A DNA stretch of 30,382 nt from Clostridium sp. 28_12 (GCA_001916055.1 MNRR01000004.1:1-30382); one strand, 5' to 3'; positions 1 to 8,149 are shown, numbered from the stretch's first letter. The notes: generated by a model from the letters alone, not told the origin. Numbers and translations are program-made.

Positions 1-46
1 ATATATTTTCATAAAAGTATTAAAGAAAAAGTAAGGAGGAAGATAC

Positions 47-856
47 ATGCATTTAACACCAAGAGAAACAGACAAGTTGATGCTTCATCTTGCGGGAACA
101 TTGGCAAAAGAACGAAAAGAGCGGGGGCTGAAACTGAATTATCCGGAGGCAATTGCTTATATCAGCTCCGAATTGTTAGAGTTAGCAAGGGATGGACACA
201 GCGTAACAGAACTCATGAGCATGGGAACACAGATGCTTTCCGCAGATGATGTTATGGACGGTGTTCCGGAAATGATACATGAAATACAGTTAGAGGCAAC
301 TTTCCCAGATGGAACAAAGCTGGTAACTGTACATAATCCTATTATTGGAAATGGAAAAGTAACTCCGGGAGAGTTATTACCGGAAGAAGGAGAAATTGAG
401 CTGAATGCAGGAAAAGATACGGCACAGATTCAAGTGACCAATACTGCGGACCGCCCAATCCAGGTGGGATCACACTATCATTTCTTTGAAGTAAATAAAG
501 CATTAAAATTTCAAAGAGAACGTGCTTATGGTATGCGTTTGGATATTCCTGCCGGAACGGCAGTGCGTTTTGAACCGGGAGAGACAAAGCGCGTGAACCT
601 TGTAGAAATCGGAGGAAACCGAGAAGGACATGGACTAAATGGTCTGGTAGAAGGAAAATTTGACGATGCCAAAGTAAAAGAGGCAGCCTTAAAAGAGGCA
701 AAAGAACAAGTAAAAATATTAGTTGAGAATATGTGTAAAAAAGAAAATGTAACAGAAAAATTAAAAGAAAATAATCAAATGGAATGGGTAAAATTGATGA
801 ATAATTTTAAAATTATCGCAGAAGAAATTGTTGAAAAAGAACTAATTTTTTGTTAA
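47..856 (+). CDS. ureAB: Urease gamma/beta fusion subunit with a foreign C-terminal tail
   Basis: Residues 1 to about 100 match urease gamma (UreA: MHLTPRETDKLMLHLAG start, YPEAIAYI, SADDVMDGVPEM) and about 101-215 match urease beta (UreB: PGELLPEEGEIELNAGK, QVGSHYHFFEVN, FEPGETKRVNLVEIGG). Fused gamma/beta subunits are known in bacteria; with UreC they form the nickel urease that hydrolyses urea. AAGGAGG lies just before the start. From about residue 217 the sequence stops looking like UreB and becomes a TnpV-like tail (QMEWVKLMNN, AEEIVEKEL). Base composition also changes there, from moderate G+C to very AT-rich. No ureC or urease accessory gene follows, so this is a chimera and probably not a working urease locus. 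The urease part is certain; whether the joined ORF exists in the cell is not. Confidence 0.88.
   Translation: MHLTPRETDKLMLHLAGTLAKERKERGLKLNYPEAIAYISSELLELARDGHSVTELMSMGTQMLSADDVMDGVPEMIHEIQLEATFPDGTKLVTVHNPIIGNGKVTPGELLPEEGEIELNAGKDTAQIQVTNTADRPIQVGSHYHFFEVNKALKFQRERAYGMRLDIPAGTAVRFEPGETKRVNLVEIGGNREGHGLNGLVEGKFDDAKVKEAALKEAKEQVKILVENMCKKENVTEKLKENNQMEWVKLMNNFKIIAEEIVEKELIFC
707..856 (+). pseudogene. TnpV-like transposon protein, 3' fragment fused to ureAB
   Basis: The last about 49 residues of the urease ORF (VTEKLKENNQMEWVKLMNN, then AEEIVEKELIFC) resemble the C-terminus of TnpV-type proteins of clostridial mobilizable elements, which typically end in a 'QMxWVxxMNNI...AEEIVxxELIY' pattern. 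Only the tail is present; the N-terminal part is missing. The fragment carries the AT-rich composition of the DNA downstream, not that of ureAB. Family assignment is from memory of the motif. Confidence 0.6.
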
Positions 857-872
857 GAAATGGGGAATGAAA

Positions 873-1208
873 ATGAAAGAAGATGACAGATTTATACCAT
901 TTTTTGAAGCATATAAAGATGACTTTTTTGAGAGTATAGAAGATGTGAGAATGTATCTAAAAAATAGCAATTTAGAATATAAAAATACACAACAAAAGTT
1001 GCATAATATTTTAGATAATAATATAAATATTCAAAAGATTTTTGATGAAGCAGATATAGAAAATGGACTATCAAAAGAAGAGTGCAAAATGCTTTCAAAA
1101 ATTATAGTTTTGAATTATAAATTGCAAGAAATTGAAGAAAATGAAATATATTTTAAAGGTGGAATGGACGCATATTTTTACTTTAGAAAGTTAGGAATTT
1201 TGAAATAA
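873..1208 (+). CDS. Small hypothetical protein of mobile-element type
   Basis: A 111-residue acidic, largely helical protein without signal peptide or membrane segment, ending in GGMDAYFYFRKLGILK. The start at 873 is preferred because GGGG (862-865) lies 7 bases upstream; the ATG at 867 is too close to it. It follows the TnpV-like tail by 16 bases, and small proteins with a 'GGMDAYxYFxKLG' ending are common next to TnpV in clostridial elements, so it is probably an element cargo gene. No function can be assigned. A good terminator follows. Confidence 0.65.
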   Translation: MKEDDRFIPFFEAYKDDFFESIEDVRMYLKNSNLEYKNTQQKLHNILDNNINIQKIFDEADIENGLSKEECKMLSKIIVLNYKLQEIEENEIYFKGGMDAYFYFRKLGILK

Positions 1209-1216
1209 AATTGATT

Positions 1217-1257
1217 AAAAATGCTTGAGTTTTAGTGATAAAATTTGAGCATTTTTT
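1217..1257 (+). terminator. Rho-independent terminator
   Basis: AAAATGCT (1217-1224) pairs with AGCATTTT (1248-1255), with an inner TTTTA/TAAAA stem, followed by a T run. It closes the small gene ending at 1208. Confidence 0.75.
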
Positions 1258-1327
1258 GATTGATTTTTTTAAAAATCGAAAATCTACATTATGTAAATAT
1301 TGAAATTTTTATGTCCTAACAAGCAAG

Positions 1328-1370
1328 ACATTTGTATATACACAAATGTAAAATATGGGATAAAATCCCA
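1328..1370. repeat. Two adjacent hairpins in an intergenic region
   Basis: ACATTTGT (1328-1335) and ACAAATGT (1342-1349) are perfect arms around a 6-base loop. TGGGAT (1356-1361) and ATCCCA (1365-1370) form a second perfect hairpin 6 bases later. There is no T run directly after either. The rest of 1258-1427 is AT-rich with no credible gene. Role unknown: operator, element-end remnant or chance. Confidence 0.4.
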
Positions 1371-1427
1371 ATCCCTTTTGAAAAATAAAAAATTGGAAAC
1401 TTTAGTATTTTTATAAGCAAAAATTTG

Positions 1428-1456
1428 TTGAGAAAAATTGTATTTTATGATAATAT
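1428..1456 (+). promoter_or_regulatory. Putative promoter of the pyrophosphatase gene
   Basis: TTGAGA (1428-1433), a 17-base spacer and TAATAT (1451-1456), preceded by TGA as a weak extended -10. AAGGAG at 1488-1493 is the ribosome site for the gene at 1503. Confidence 0.5.
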
Positions 1457-1502
1457 AGTCATTGATAAAAATAAATGAAAAAAATTTAAGGAGCATAGAT
1501 AT

Positions 1503-1844
1503 ATGAAAATGAATAATGCAGAATATATTGGAAAAATCATAGATATAAAGATTGATAGACCATTTGGTAGTAAGCATCCAAAACATAGATTTATATATCC
1601 AGTTAATTATGGATTTATTCCAAATACAATTAGTGGTGATGGTGAAGAATTGGATTGTTATTTATTGGGCGTGTTTGAGCCTGTAGAACATTATAAAGGT
1701 AAATGTATAGCAATAATTCATAGAACTAATGACAATGATGATAAATTAATAATTGTACCTAATGGTAAAAATTATAGTGATGATGCAATTAATGCATTAG
1801 TAGAATTTCAAGAGCGATATTTTGAACATACAATTATTAGATAA
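1503..1844 (+). CDS. Short inorganic pyrophosphatase-like protein
   Basis: A 113-residue soluble protein resembling family I inorganic pyrophosphatase, which hydrolyses pyrophosphate to phosphate using Mg2+. Visible family features are the KHRFIYPVNYGFIPNT segment (the RxxYPxNYGFIP signature, residues about 27-40) and the acidic DGEELDCYLLG stretch (about 45-57), matching the DGDxxDxLVL metal site; DNDDK (about 78-82) fits another acidic ligand group. It is shorter than the usual 160-220 residues, which is typical of a short clostridial subgroup, so activity on PPi is inferred. AAGGAG sits 9 bases before the ATG. It stands alone between a promoter and the GrpB-family gene 39 bases downstream. 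Confidence 0.82.
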   Translation: MKMNNAEYIGKIIDIKIDRPFGSKHPKHRFIYPVNYGFIPNTISGDGEELDCYLLGVFEPVEHYKGKCIAIIHRTNDNDDKLIIVPNGKNYSDDAINALVEFQERYFEHTIIR

Positions 1845-1883
1845 CATACAAAATAAGTGAATTTAAAAATAGGAGTAATAAAG

Positions 1884-2426
1884 ATGGATAATGTTGGTTT
1901 AAAACGAGGATATTTGGAAATTATGGATTATAGAGAAGATTATACAAAGATATATGAAGATGAAAAAGAAGAATTACTAAAAATATACAAAGATAGAATA
2001 TCATCTATTGATCATGTTGGAAGTACCAGTATAAAAAACATTAAATCTAAACCAATTATAGACATTTTAATACAGACAGATGATTTAGACGATTTTAAAA
2101 AATTTACAGAATTAAATGTAGAAGGAGAAGTTTATACTGTAAAAAAAGAACCAACTATGGGTGGAGATTATTTAATTAGAAAAGAAGAAAACGGAAAAGT
2201 TAAAGCATTTATACATGTATATAAAACTGGTGATATGAATGGAATAACATCTATTATGTTTAGAGATTATATGAATTCACATGAGGACGAAAAAAAGCGT
2301 TATGAAGAATTAAAAATAGAATTATATAATAAGTACAAAAATGAAAGAAAGCAGTATACTTTAGGTAAAGATAAATATATTAAAGAAATAATAAATAAAG
2401 CAATAAATGAAAATAGTAAAAGATAA
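1884..2426 (+). CDS. GrpB family protein (UPF0157, nucleotidyltransferase fold)
   Basis: The 180-residue product has the GrpB/UPF0157 hallmarks: an N-terminal YREDYTKIYEDEKEEL helix, SSIDHVGSTSIKNIKSKPIIDILI (the HxGSTSIxxxxxKPIIDI signature), and near the C-terminus FRDYMNSHEDEKKRYEELK. The family has a nucleotidyltransferase-like fold and is sometimes found fused to CoaE, but its biochemical role is not settled. The start at 1884 is chosen because AGGAG (1871-1875) lies 8 bases upstream; a GTG nine codons earlier is in frame but has no such site. It is probably transcribed with the pyrophosphatase gene. A terminator follows. Confidence 0.85.
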   Translation: MDNVGLKRGYLEIMDYREDYTKIYEDEKEELLKIYKDRISSIDHVGSTSIKNIKSKPIIDILIQTDDLDDFKKFTELNVEGEVYTVKKEPTMGGDYLIRKEENGKVKAFIHVYKTGDMNGITSIMFRDYMNSHEDEKKRYEELKIELYNKYKNERKQYTLGKDKYIKEIINKAINENSKR

Positions 2427-2440
2427 AAATGATTCCAAGA

Positions 2441-2467
2441 AATAGGAGAGTAATCTTCTATTTTTTT
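2441..2467 (+). terminator. Rho-independent terminator after the GrpB-family gene
   Basis: AATAGGAGA (2441-2449), loop GTAA, TCTTCTATT (2454-2462), one G-T pair, followed by a T run. Confidence 0.75.
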
Positions 2468-2500
2468 GACTAAAAAAATAAAAAAACTAGATGGATTTTG

Positions 2501-2529
2501 TTGTTAATAAATGAAAAATGTGATATAGT
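2501..2529 (+). promoter_or_regulatory. Promoter of the DpnII-type operon
   Basis: TTGTTA (2501-2506), 17-base spacer, TATAGT (2524-2529) with an extended TG motif (2521-2522). GGAGG at 2544-2548 precedes the ATG at 2554. Confidence 0.55.
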
Positions 2530-2553
2530 GTAAACAGAATTTTGGAGGAAAAA

Positions 2554-3501
2554 ATGGAAGTTATAAAACCTTTTGTAAAATGGGCAGGAGGAAAAGGAAG
2601 TTTAATATCACAATTAACGAACTTTTACCCATTTGAATTAGAAAATGGAACAATAAAAAAGTATGTCGAACCATTTGTAGGTGGTGGAGCGGTTTTAATA
2701 GATATATTACAAAAATATGATGTAGAAGAAGCCTATGCTTTTGATATAAATAAGGATTTAATTAATTGTTATAATGTTATAAAAAAAGATGTAGAAACAT
2801 TAATTGAGAAACTAAATGAGAAAGAAAAAGAATTCTTAAATATAGAATTGGAAAATAGACAAGAATATTTTTATAAAATTAGAAGTGAATACAATTCATA
2901 TAAAATAGAAGATAATTTAGATGTAAAAAGAGCTTCAGAATTTATATTTTTAAATAGAACATGTTTTAATGGATTATATAGAGTAAATAAAAATGGAGAG
3001 TTTAACGTACCATGTGGAAAGTACAAAAATCCAACAATCTGTGATGCGAAAAATTTAAGGAATTTATCAAAATTATTGCAAAATGTAGTGTTTGAATATG
3101 GAGATTATAAAAAATGCATTAAATATATAGATACAAATACTTTTGTATATTTTGACCCACCATATAGACCATTATCAATAACATCTGGATTTACATCTTA
3201 TACAAAAGAAGATTTTAATGATGAAAACCAAAAAGAACTTGCAGATTTTTATAAAGAATTAGACTTAAAAAATGCAAAACTAATGTTAAGCAATTCAAAT
3301 CCTAAAAATACGAATAAAGAAGATAATTTCTTTGAAGATATTTATAAAGGATTTAATATAAATGAAGTTTCAGCAAAAAGAATGATAAATTCTAAAGCGC
3401 AAGGTAGAGGAGAAATTTCTGAATTGCTTATAACAAACTATAAGGAGAATAACGAATGTATCCAGGAAAATTCTATTTTGAAGATGGTAGTTTCAAATTA
3501 A
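2554..3501 (+). CDS. dpnM: DNA adenine methyltransferase, DpnM type (D12 class)
   Basis: A 315-residue D12-class N6-adenine methyltransferase. FVKWAGGKGSL (about residues 7-17) is the SAM-binding motif I, YVEPFVGGGAV (about 36-46) belongs to the same site, and DPPY begins at about residue 201 (catalytic motif IV). With the DpnII-like endonuclease two genes downstream, the expected target is the adenine of GATC in double-stranded DNA; this protects the host from the endonuclease. The ATG at 2554 has GGAGG 5 bases upstream; an in-frame TTG at 2542 overlaps that site and is unlikely. The 3' end overlaps dpnA by 46 bases, as in a compact restriction operon. The ORF is intact, so protection should remain although dpnA is broken. 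Confidence 0.93.
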   Translation: MEVIKPFVKWAGGKGSLISQLTNFYPFELENGTIKKYVEPFVGGGAVLIDILQKYDVEEAYAFDINKDLINCYNVIKKDVETLIEKLNEKEKEFLNIELENRQEYFYKIRSEYNSYKIEDNLDVKRASEFIFLNRTCFNGLYRVNKNGEFNVPCGKYKNPTICDAKNLRNLSKLLQNVVFEYGDYKKCIKYIDTNTFVYFDPPYRPLSITSGFTSYTKEDFNDENQKELADFYKELDLKNAKLMLSNSNPKNTNKEDNFFEDIYKGFNINEVSAKRMINSKAQGRGEISELLITNYKENNECIQENSILKMVVSN

Positions 3502-4227
3502 TAGATAATGACACTTTTAAAACTTTAAAACAATTTGATGAAAAAACATTTGATATGATTTTTGCAGACCCACCATATTTTTTATCAAATGATGGAATAA
3601 CTTGCAGTGGTGGAAAAATGGTAAGTGTTAATAAAGGAAAATGGGATAAAGGGTTAAGTGTAAAAGAAAAACACGAGTTTAACAAGAATTGGATTAAGGA
3701 ATGTTATAGAATACTTAAAGACAACGGAACAATTTGGATAAGTCGGAACATTGCATAACATATATTCAATAGGAATGGCGTTAGAAGAAGAAGGATTTAA
3801 AATTATAAACAATATAACTTGGCAGAAAACAAATCCTCCACCAAATCTTGCTTGTAAAACATTTACTCATTCTACAGAAACAATTTTATGGGCTAGAAAA
3901 GATTTACCAAAGGTTAAATATAAGTTTAATTACGATTTGATGAAAGAATTAAATGATAATAAACAAATGAAAGATGTTTGGACAACTAGTTTAACAAAAC
4001 CATCTGAGAAGAAAAATGGTAAACATCCAACACAAAAACCATTGGAAATACTAGAGAGAATTATTTTATCTTCAACTAATGAAAACGATTTGATTTTAGA
4101 TCCATTTTGTGGCAGTAGTACTACAGGAATTGCAGCAACAAAATTAAATAGAAAATACATAGGAATAGATAATTCGAAAGAGTATTTGGATTTATCTATA
4201 AGAAGGTATCAAGAAATAAAGGAGTAG
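3456..4227 (+). pseudogene. dpnA: DpnA-type DNA methyltransferase, frameshifted
   Basis: Two ORF pieces (3456-3758 and 3751-4227) together give a full DpnA-like protein, the second methylase of DpnII systems, which modifies adenine in GATC including single-stranded DNA and helps unmodified incoming DNA survive. The first piece has the catalytic FADPPYFLSN; the second has DPFCGSSTTG, the SAM-binding motif I. In this family DPPY precedes the SAM motif, so neither piece alone can work. Removing one base, the C at 3744, restores one frame reading NGTIWISGTLHNIYSIGMAL across the break. No slippery heptamer is visible. AAGGAG lies 8 bases before the ATG at 3456. Either a real inactivating insertion or a single-base sequence error. 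Confidence 0.9.
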
Positions 4228-4233
4228 ATGAGT

Positions 4234-5097
4234 ATGACAAGAAATTTTGATGAATGGCTATTAACTTTTACAGATAGCATTGCAGATTATAAGTATTATA
4301 TTGATTTTGAAACAATATATAAAAAAGCAGAAGAACATAAAATAGAATTAAATATGATGAATTCACTAATTGGAAGTAAAAATATAGAAAAAGATTTTGA
4401 ACAATTAGTAAGCAAATATCCTGAAGTTATAAAATGTATTCCAACTTTATTGGCAGTTAGACAATATGAAATAATTGTTTTAGATAGCGATGGCAATAAA
4501 TTTGAATATAATTTTAAGAAAATGAACTATAGTATAGAACAATACAAAATTTTTATGAAAGAAACAGGTTTGTTTGACTTAATACAAAATCATTTAGTTA
4601 ATAATTTATATGATTATGTTTTAGGAGTAGAATCTGGATTAAATTCAAATGCTAGAAAAAATCGTGGTGGACACTTGATGGAAGATGTGGTTGAAAGATT
4701 TATTCAAAAAGCAGGATTTAAGAAGAACGAAACATACTTTAAAGAGATGTATTTACAAGATATTGAAGAAAAATGGAAATTAGATATGTCCTTTATAAGC
4801 AATAAAAATACATCTACAAAAAGATTTGACTTTGTTGTAAAAACAGATAATTGTATTTATGGTATAGAAACGAACTTCTATGCTTCAGGTGGTTCAAAAC
4901 TAAATGAAACAGCAAGAAGTTATAAAATGATTGCTGAAGAAGCGGATAAGGTAGTAGGATTTGAATTTGTTTGGTTTACAGATGGAATGGGTTGGATTTC
5001 TGCTAGAAATAACTTAAGAGAAACATTTGATAGTATGGATAATATTTATAATATTAATGATATGAAAAATGGAGTAATGGGGGAAATATTTAAATGA
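4234..5097 (+). CDS. dpnB: Type II restriction endonuclease DpnII-like (GATC)
   Basis: The 287-residue product is close along its whole length to pneumococcal DpnII (about 288 residues), as I recall that sequence: TRNFDEWL at the N-terminus, NMMNSLIGSKNI, NYSIEQY, KNRGGHLMEDVV, KRFDFVVK and SKLNETARSYKMIAEE. It should cut unmethylated GATC. KRFDFVVKTDNCIYGIETNF fits a PD-(D/E)XK-like core (Asp, then Glu-x-Asn/Lys). AAGGAG (4219-4224) is 9 bases from the ATG at 4234 and only 3 from an ATG at 4228, so 4234 is chosen; DpnII also begins about three residues before RNFDEW. It is the last gene of the dpnM-dpnA-dpnB operon. Confidence 0.93.
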   Translation: MTRNFDEWLLTFTDSIADYKYYIDFETIYKKAEEHKIELNMMNSLIGSKNIEKDFEQLVSKYPEVIKCIPTLLAVRQYEIIVLDSDGNKFEYNFKKMNYSIEQYKIFMKETGLFDLIQNHLVNNLYDYVLGVESGLNSNARKNRGGHLMEDVVERFIQKAGFKKNETYFKEMYLQDIEEKWKLDMSFISNKNTSTKRFDFVVKTDNCIYGIETNFYASGGSKLNETARSYKMIAEEADKVVGFEFVWFTDGMGWISARNNLRETFDSMDNIYNINDMKNGVMGEIFK

Positions 5098-5132
5098 TTT
5101 ATAATTAGCTTTTTCATTAGGGGGGTGAATAG

Positions 5133-6194
5133 TTGTTGAAAAGTGACTATATGAAATTACCACATGATCTATCTGGAGCAATGGCAAAAAATAGATTTAA
5201 AAATGAATTATTATGGGGTGTACATAAAATGTTAAAACTATATAAAAATGGAATAGAGTATAATGTTGTATTTGATTATGTTTGCGACATAGAAATTCAT
5301 TTAACAGAAGATAAATTTGAGTTTTATCAAATTAAAACACACAATAGTGGAGAAGGCTACACTTTTCGACAAATAACCAATATTGGTAATAAAAATAATT
5401 CGGTTTTAGGAACACTTTATAAAATAAAACAAAACACAGAATATCCTGAAAATATCAAATTAGCTATAGTTTCAAACAAACCATTTAAAGATTTAAATAA
5501 TCATCTATACAATCAAAAAGAAAAAATAGAATTAATTGAATTAGATGAAAAAAACAGAAATGAAATGACAAAAATTTTAAAACAAGAATTAAAAATCGAA
5601 GGGAAAATAGATTTTAACAATGTATTTTTCATAAAAACAACTATGGATTTAATAGAACCAAAAAATGCAATTATAGGAGAAATAGTAACTTTATTTGAAG
5701 GAAAAAGTATAGAAATTAGAAAACCTAATGTATTATATAAATTATTAATTGATGAAGTTTCAAAAAAAGCAGAATATGAATTAGAAACAGATAATTATGA
5801 TGAACTAATAATGAAAAAAGGTATAGGTAGTAATTATATAGAAGATCTATTTTCAAAATTTATAAAATATGATAATGAAATAGTAGAAAATGTAAATAAG
5901 AAAATAGAAAAAACATATGAAACAAATGTTAGGAAAAAAATTTATATGAAAAAAGCTGTAGCAAAAATATTGCAATATTTAAGCAGTAGTAAAGAGATTC
6001 AAAATATAGGTAATGAAATATTAAGATATATCGAAGAAAATAATGAAATATTGGATAATAGCGAAGAAAGAGTTATTGACAATGTTTTTAATATGTTTGA
6101 AAATAAATTTTCTAAAATATATACAGAAGAAGAAAAAAGAGTATTAGTAATGATTATGTTAGAAAAATATGAGGAGGGATTATATAATGAATAA
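5133..6194 (+). CDS. DUF4297-type dsDNA nuclease, putative defence effector
   Basis: A 353-residue protein with an N-terminal DUF4297/Cap4-like nuclease domain: LSGAMAKNRFKNELLW (about 13-28), then D52-I-E54 and FYQIKTH with Q66-I-K68, the D...QxK form of a PD-(D/E)XK site. The remaining about 250 residues are helical and lysine/glutamate-rich with no recognised domain. DUF4297 nucleases are effectors in Cap4/CBASS, Lamassu and related immune systems. The start is TTG at 5133 (or 5136), behind the very strong GGGGGGTG at 5120-5127. The gene overlaps the following SMC-like ATPase by 8 bases, so the two are translationally coupled. No nucleotide cyclase is nearby, which argues against CBASS. 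Confidence 0.75.
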   Translation: MLKSDYMKLPHDLSGAMAKNRFKNELLWGVHKMLKLYKNGIEYNVVFDYVCDIEIHLTEDKFEFYQIKTHNSGEGYTFRQITNIGNKNNSVLGTLYKIKQNTEYPENIKLAIVSNKPFKDLNNHLYNQKEKIELIELDEKNRNEMTKILKQELKIEGKIDFNNVFFIKTTMDLIEPKNAIIGEIVTLFEGKSIEIRKPNVLYKLLIDEVSKKAEYELETDNYDELIMKKGIGSNYIEDLFSKFIKYDNEIVENVNKKIEKTYETNVRKKIYMKKAVAKILQYLSSSKEIQNIGNEILRYIEENNEILDNSEERVIDNVFNMFENKFSKIYTEEEKRVLVMIMLEKYEEGLYNE

Positions 6195-7884
6195 ATTGAT
6201 TATAGAGAAAATATATATTTTTTCTCCGACTGAAAACAAAGCTAAGGTAATAGAATTATCTGAAGGAACAAATATAATTACGTCTAGTAGACATGATGGA
6301 AATAAAAAAGGAAAATCTGTAGTTCTAAAAAGTATATATCACACACTTGGAGCTGATTGTAAATTTGATGATAAATGGCAAGATTCAAATAAAATATATA
6401 TAGTTAAATTTAAAATAGATAACAAAATATATTATATGTATAGACAATCAAGAATGTTTAAGTTAACAAACGAACAATTTGAAATGATTTTTCAAACTAT
6501 TGATAGAAAAGAGTTAGCCAAAGAACTTGAAAAAATATTTGGATTTGCTGTGAAATTACCTAATCGCCAAGAAGATAAATTAGAAATCACACCACCAGTA
6601 TATAACTATTTATTAAATTATGTTGATCAAGATGGTATGAATTGTACGAAGTTTGCATCATTTAACCAATTAGAACAATATTCAAAATATAAAGATAATG
6701 TATTATATTATCACTTTGGAATATTTAATGAAGAATATTATAATATAATTAAGGAACTTGAAAAAAGTAATGAAAAAAGAAAAATTTTTCAAGAAAAGAA
6801 AGACATAATTGAGAATATGCTAAAAGTTACGTTAAGTAATTTGAGTAATATGGATTATTGCAAAAATATTGAGACTTTAAAGATTGAAACTGAAAAATAT
6901 AAGGAAGAGTACACTGATATAATACAAAATTTAAATAAAGTAAAAAATAAGATTATAAAACTAAAAAATGATAAAGAGGATTTAATTTTAACATTAAATG
7001 AGTTAAAAGAATCGCAGAGAAAGGCTGATAAGGAAATTAAAGATATAGTTAATCATACTTGTCCTTTCTGTAATTCTCATGTTGAAAACAACATAGAGAT
7101 AACAATAAAAAAGTACAATGAAAAAGAAGATTTATATTTAATTGGTTCTGAATTAGAAATTAATCTAACGAAAATAAATTCTGAACTAGAAGATAAACAG
7201 AAAGATTATGAACTTTTATTAACTAATTTAGAGGAATATGAGAAAAAGCTTAACATAAATACTAACGAAATTGATGATATTTTGAAATATAAAGGTTTTA
7301 ATGAAATGAAAGAAAAATTCTTAGTGGATTTGAGCGATACAAAAACAGAATTAAACCAGATAGATGAAGAAATAAGAGAATATAATAAAAAGAAAAAAGA
7401 ATATGATAAATTAAAAAAAGAAATCAATAATGAATATTTTTCTTTAATGCATAGTGATAAGGTTAAATTTAATTTAAAAGAAATAGAAGATTCTAAAATA
7501 GAAAATATTGGAAAGAATTATGTAGTTGGAGGAAGTAGCAAGAGTATTGCGACTATTGTATGGTATATGAACTTATTAAAGATTAAATACAAATTTAATC
7601 AAGATGCAATACATTTTCCTCTAGTATTTGATAGCCCTCAAAATACGGAGTTAGATGATATAAGGAAGAATGGATTAATTGATTATATATTTGATAATAT
7701 AAATAATCAATCACAATTAATTATTTCATTATTAGGGTATAATTCTAATGAGTATAATGTAATTCCTGATAAGATCATTAATTTTGATGATAACAACACA
7801 TATGAGTTACTAAATGATAGAGAGTTTAAAGAAAATCAGTGGATTTTAAATAAATTCATTAGTTTAGATAATATTATAATATAA
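6187..7884 (+). CDS. SMC/Rad50-like ATPase with zinc-hook motif, partner of the DUF4297 nuclease
   Basis: A 565-residue ABC/SMC-type ATPase. GNKKGKS at about residues 38-44 is Walker A; long coiled coil runs from about 180 to 420; CPFC at 292-295 sits in its middle like the Rad50 zinc hook; GGSSKS (about 447-452) is in the signature-motif position; PLVFDSPQN (about 478-486) is a Walker B with Asp482. DUF2326-type ATPases and LmuB of Lamassu share this layout. The ATG at 6187 has GAGGAGG (6170-6176) upstream; an ATG at 6169 overlaps that site. It most likely senses phage or plasmid DNA and releases the upstream nuclease. No third component (LmuC or ABC-3C middle component) is present. Confidence 0.78.
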   Translation: MNKLIIEKIYIFSPTENKAKVIELSEGTNIITSSRHDGNKKGKSVVLKSIYHTLGADCKFDDKWQDSNKIYIVKFKIDNKIYYMYRQSRMFKLTNEQFEMIFQTIDRKELAKELEKIFGFAVKLPNRQEDKLEITPPVYNYLLNYVDQDGMNCTKFASFNQLEQYSKYKDNVLYYHFGIFNEEYYNIIKELEKSNEKRKIFQEKKDIIENMLKVTLSNLSNMDYCKNIETLKIETEKYKEEYTDIIQNLNKVKNKIIKLKNDKEDLILTLNELKESQRKADKEIKDIVNHTCPFCNSHVENNIEITIKKYNEKEDLYLIGSELEINLTKINSELEDKQKDYELLLTNLEEYEKKLNINTNEIDDILKYKGFNEMKEKFLVDLSDTKTELNQIDEEIREYNKKKKEYDKLKKEINNEYFSLMHSDKVKFNLKEIEDSKIENIGKNYVVGGSSKSIATIVWYMNLLKIKYKFNQDAIHFPLVFDSPQNTELDDIRKNGLIDYIFDNINNQSQLIISLLGYNSNEYNVIPDKIINFDDNNTYELLNDREFKENQWILNKFISLDNIII

Positions 7885-7929
7885 TAATTATAAAGAGAAA
7901 ATATAATATTTAATATATAAAAATTTTAA

Positions 7930-8110
7930 CAAAGCACCCAATTTTTCCTTTCTAAAAGTGAGGGAGAAAAATATTAAAAATAAAAAAATTTAATTTTTAT
8001 CCTACAAAACGCCAATTTATTCCTTAATGGAATAGGGAAAAAATAATTTTGAAAAAAATGTTGCACAAAGTATCAAATTTTTCCGTTATGGAATAAGAGA
8101 ATATTTTTCC
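7930..8110. repeat. Three imperfect direct repeats of about 42 bases
   Basis: Units begin near 7930, 8004 and 8064. All share ACAAA(G/A), then CAATTT or CAAATTT, TTCC, and, in the last two, TTATGGAATA or TTAATGGAATA followed by A-rich sequence. Each can form a small TTCC/GGAA hairpin. Starts are 74 and 60 bases apart. They lie between the defence pair and the recombinase module; they could be protein-binding sites, an element end or diverged small repeats. Confidence 0.5.
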
Positions 8111-8149
8111 CTAAAAATTAAATATGGAAAAATTACTAAATACATTCTT

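Noticed and set aside
1284..1586. Minus-strand ORF of 100 codons across the pyrophosphatase promoter
   Set aside because: Low-complexity Phe/Ile-rich translation of AT-rich DNA, overlapping a real gene start.
3741..3752. Programmed frameshift in dpnA
   Set aside because: No slippery heptamer or downstream structure; one inserted C explains the break and DpnA is normally a single frame.
5133..6194. CBASS system with Cap4 effector
   Set aside because: The nuclease domain is similar, but no CD-NTase gene is present and the partner is an SMC-like ATPase.
7930..8110. CRISPR array
   Set aside because: Only three units, strongly diverged, with unequal spacing (74 and 60) and AT-rich low-complexity gaps; no cas genes nearby.
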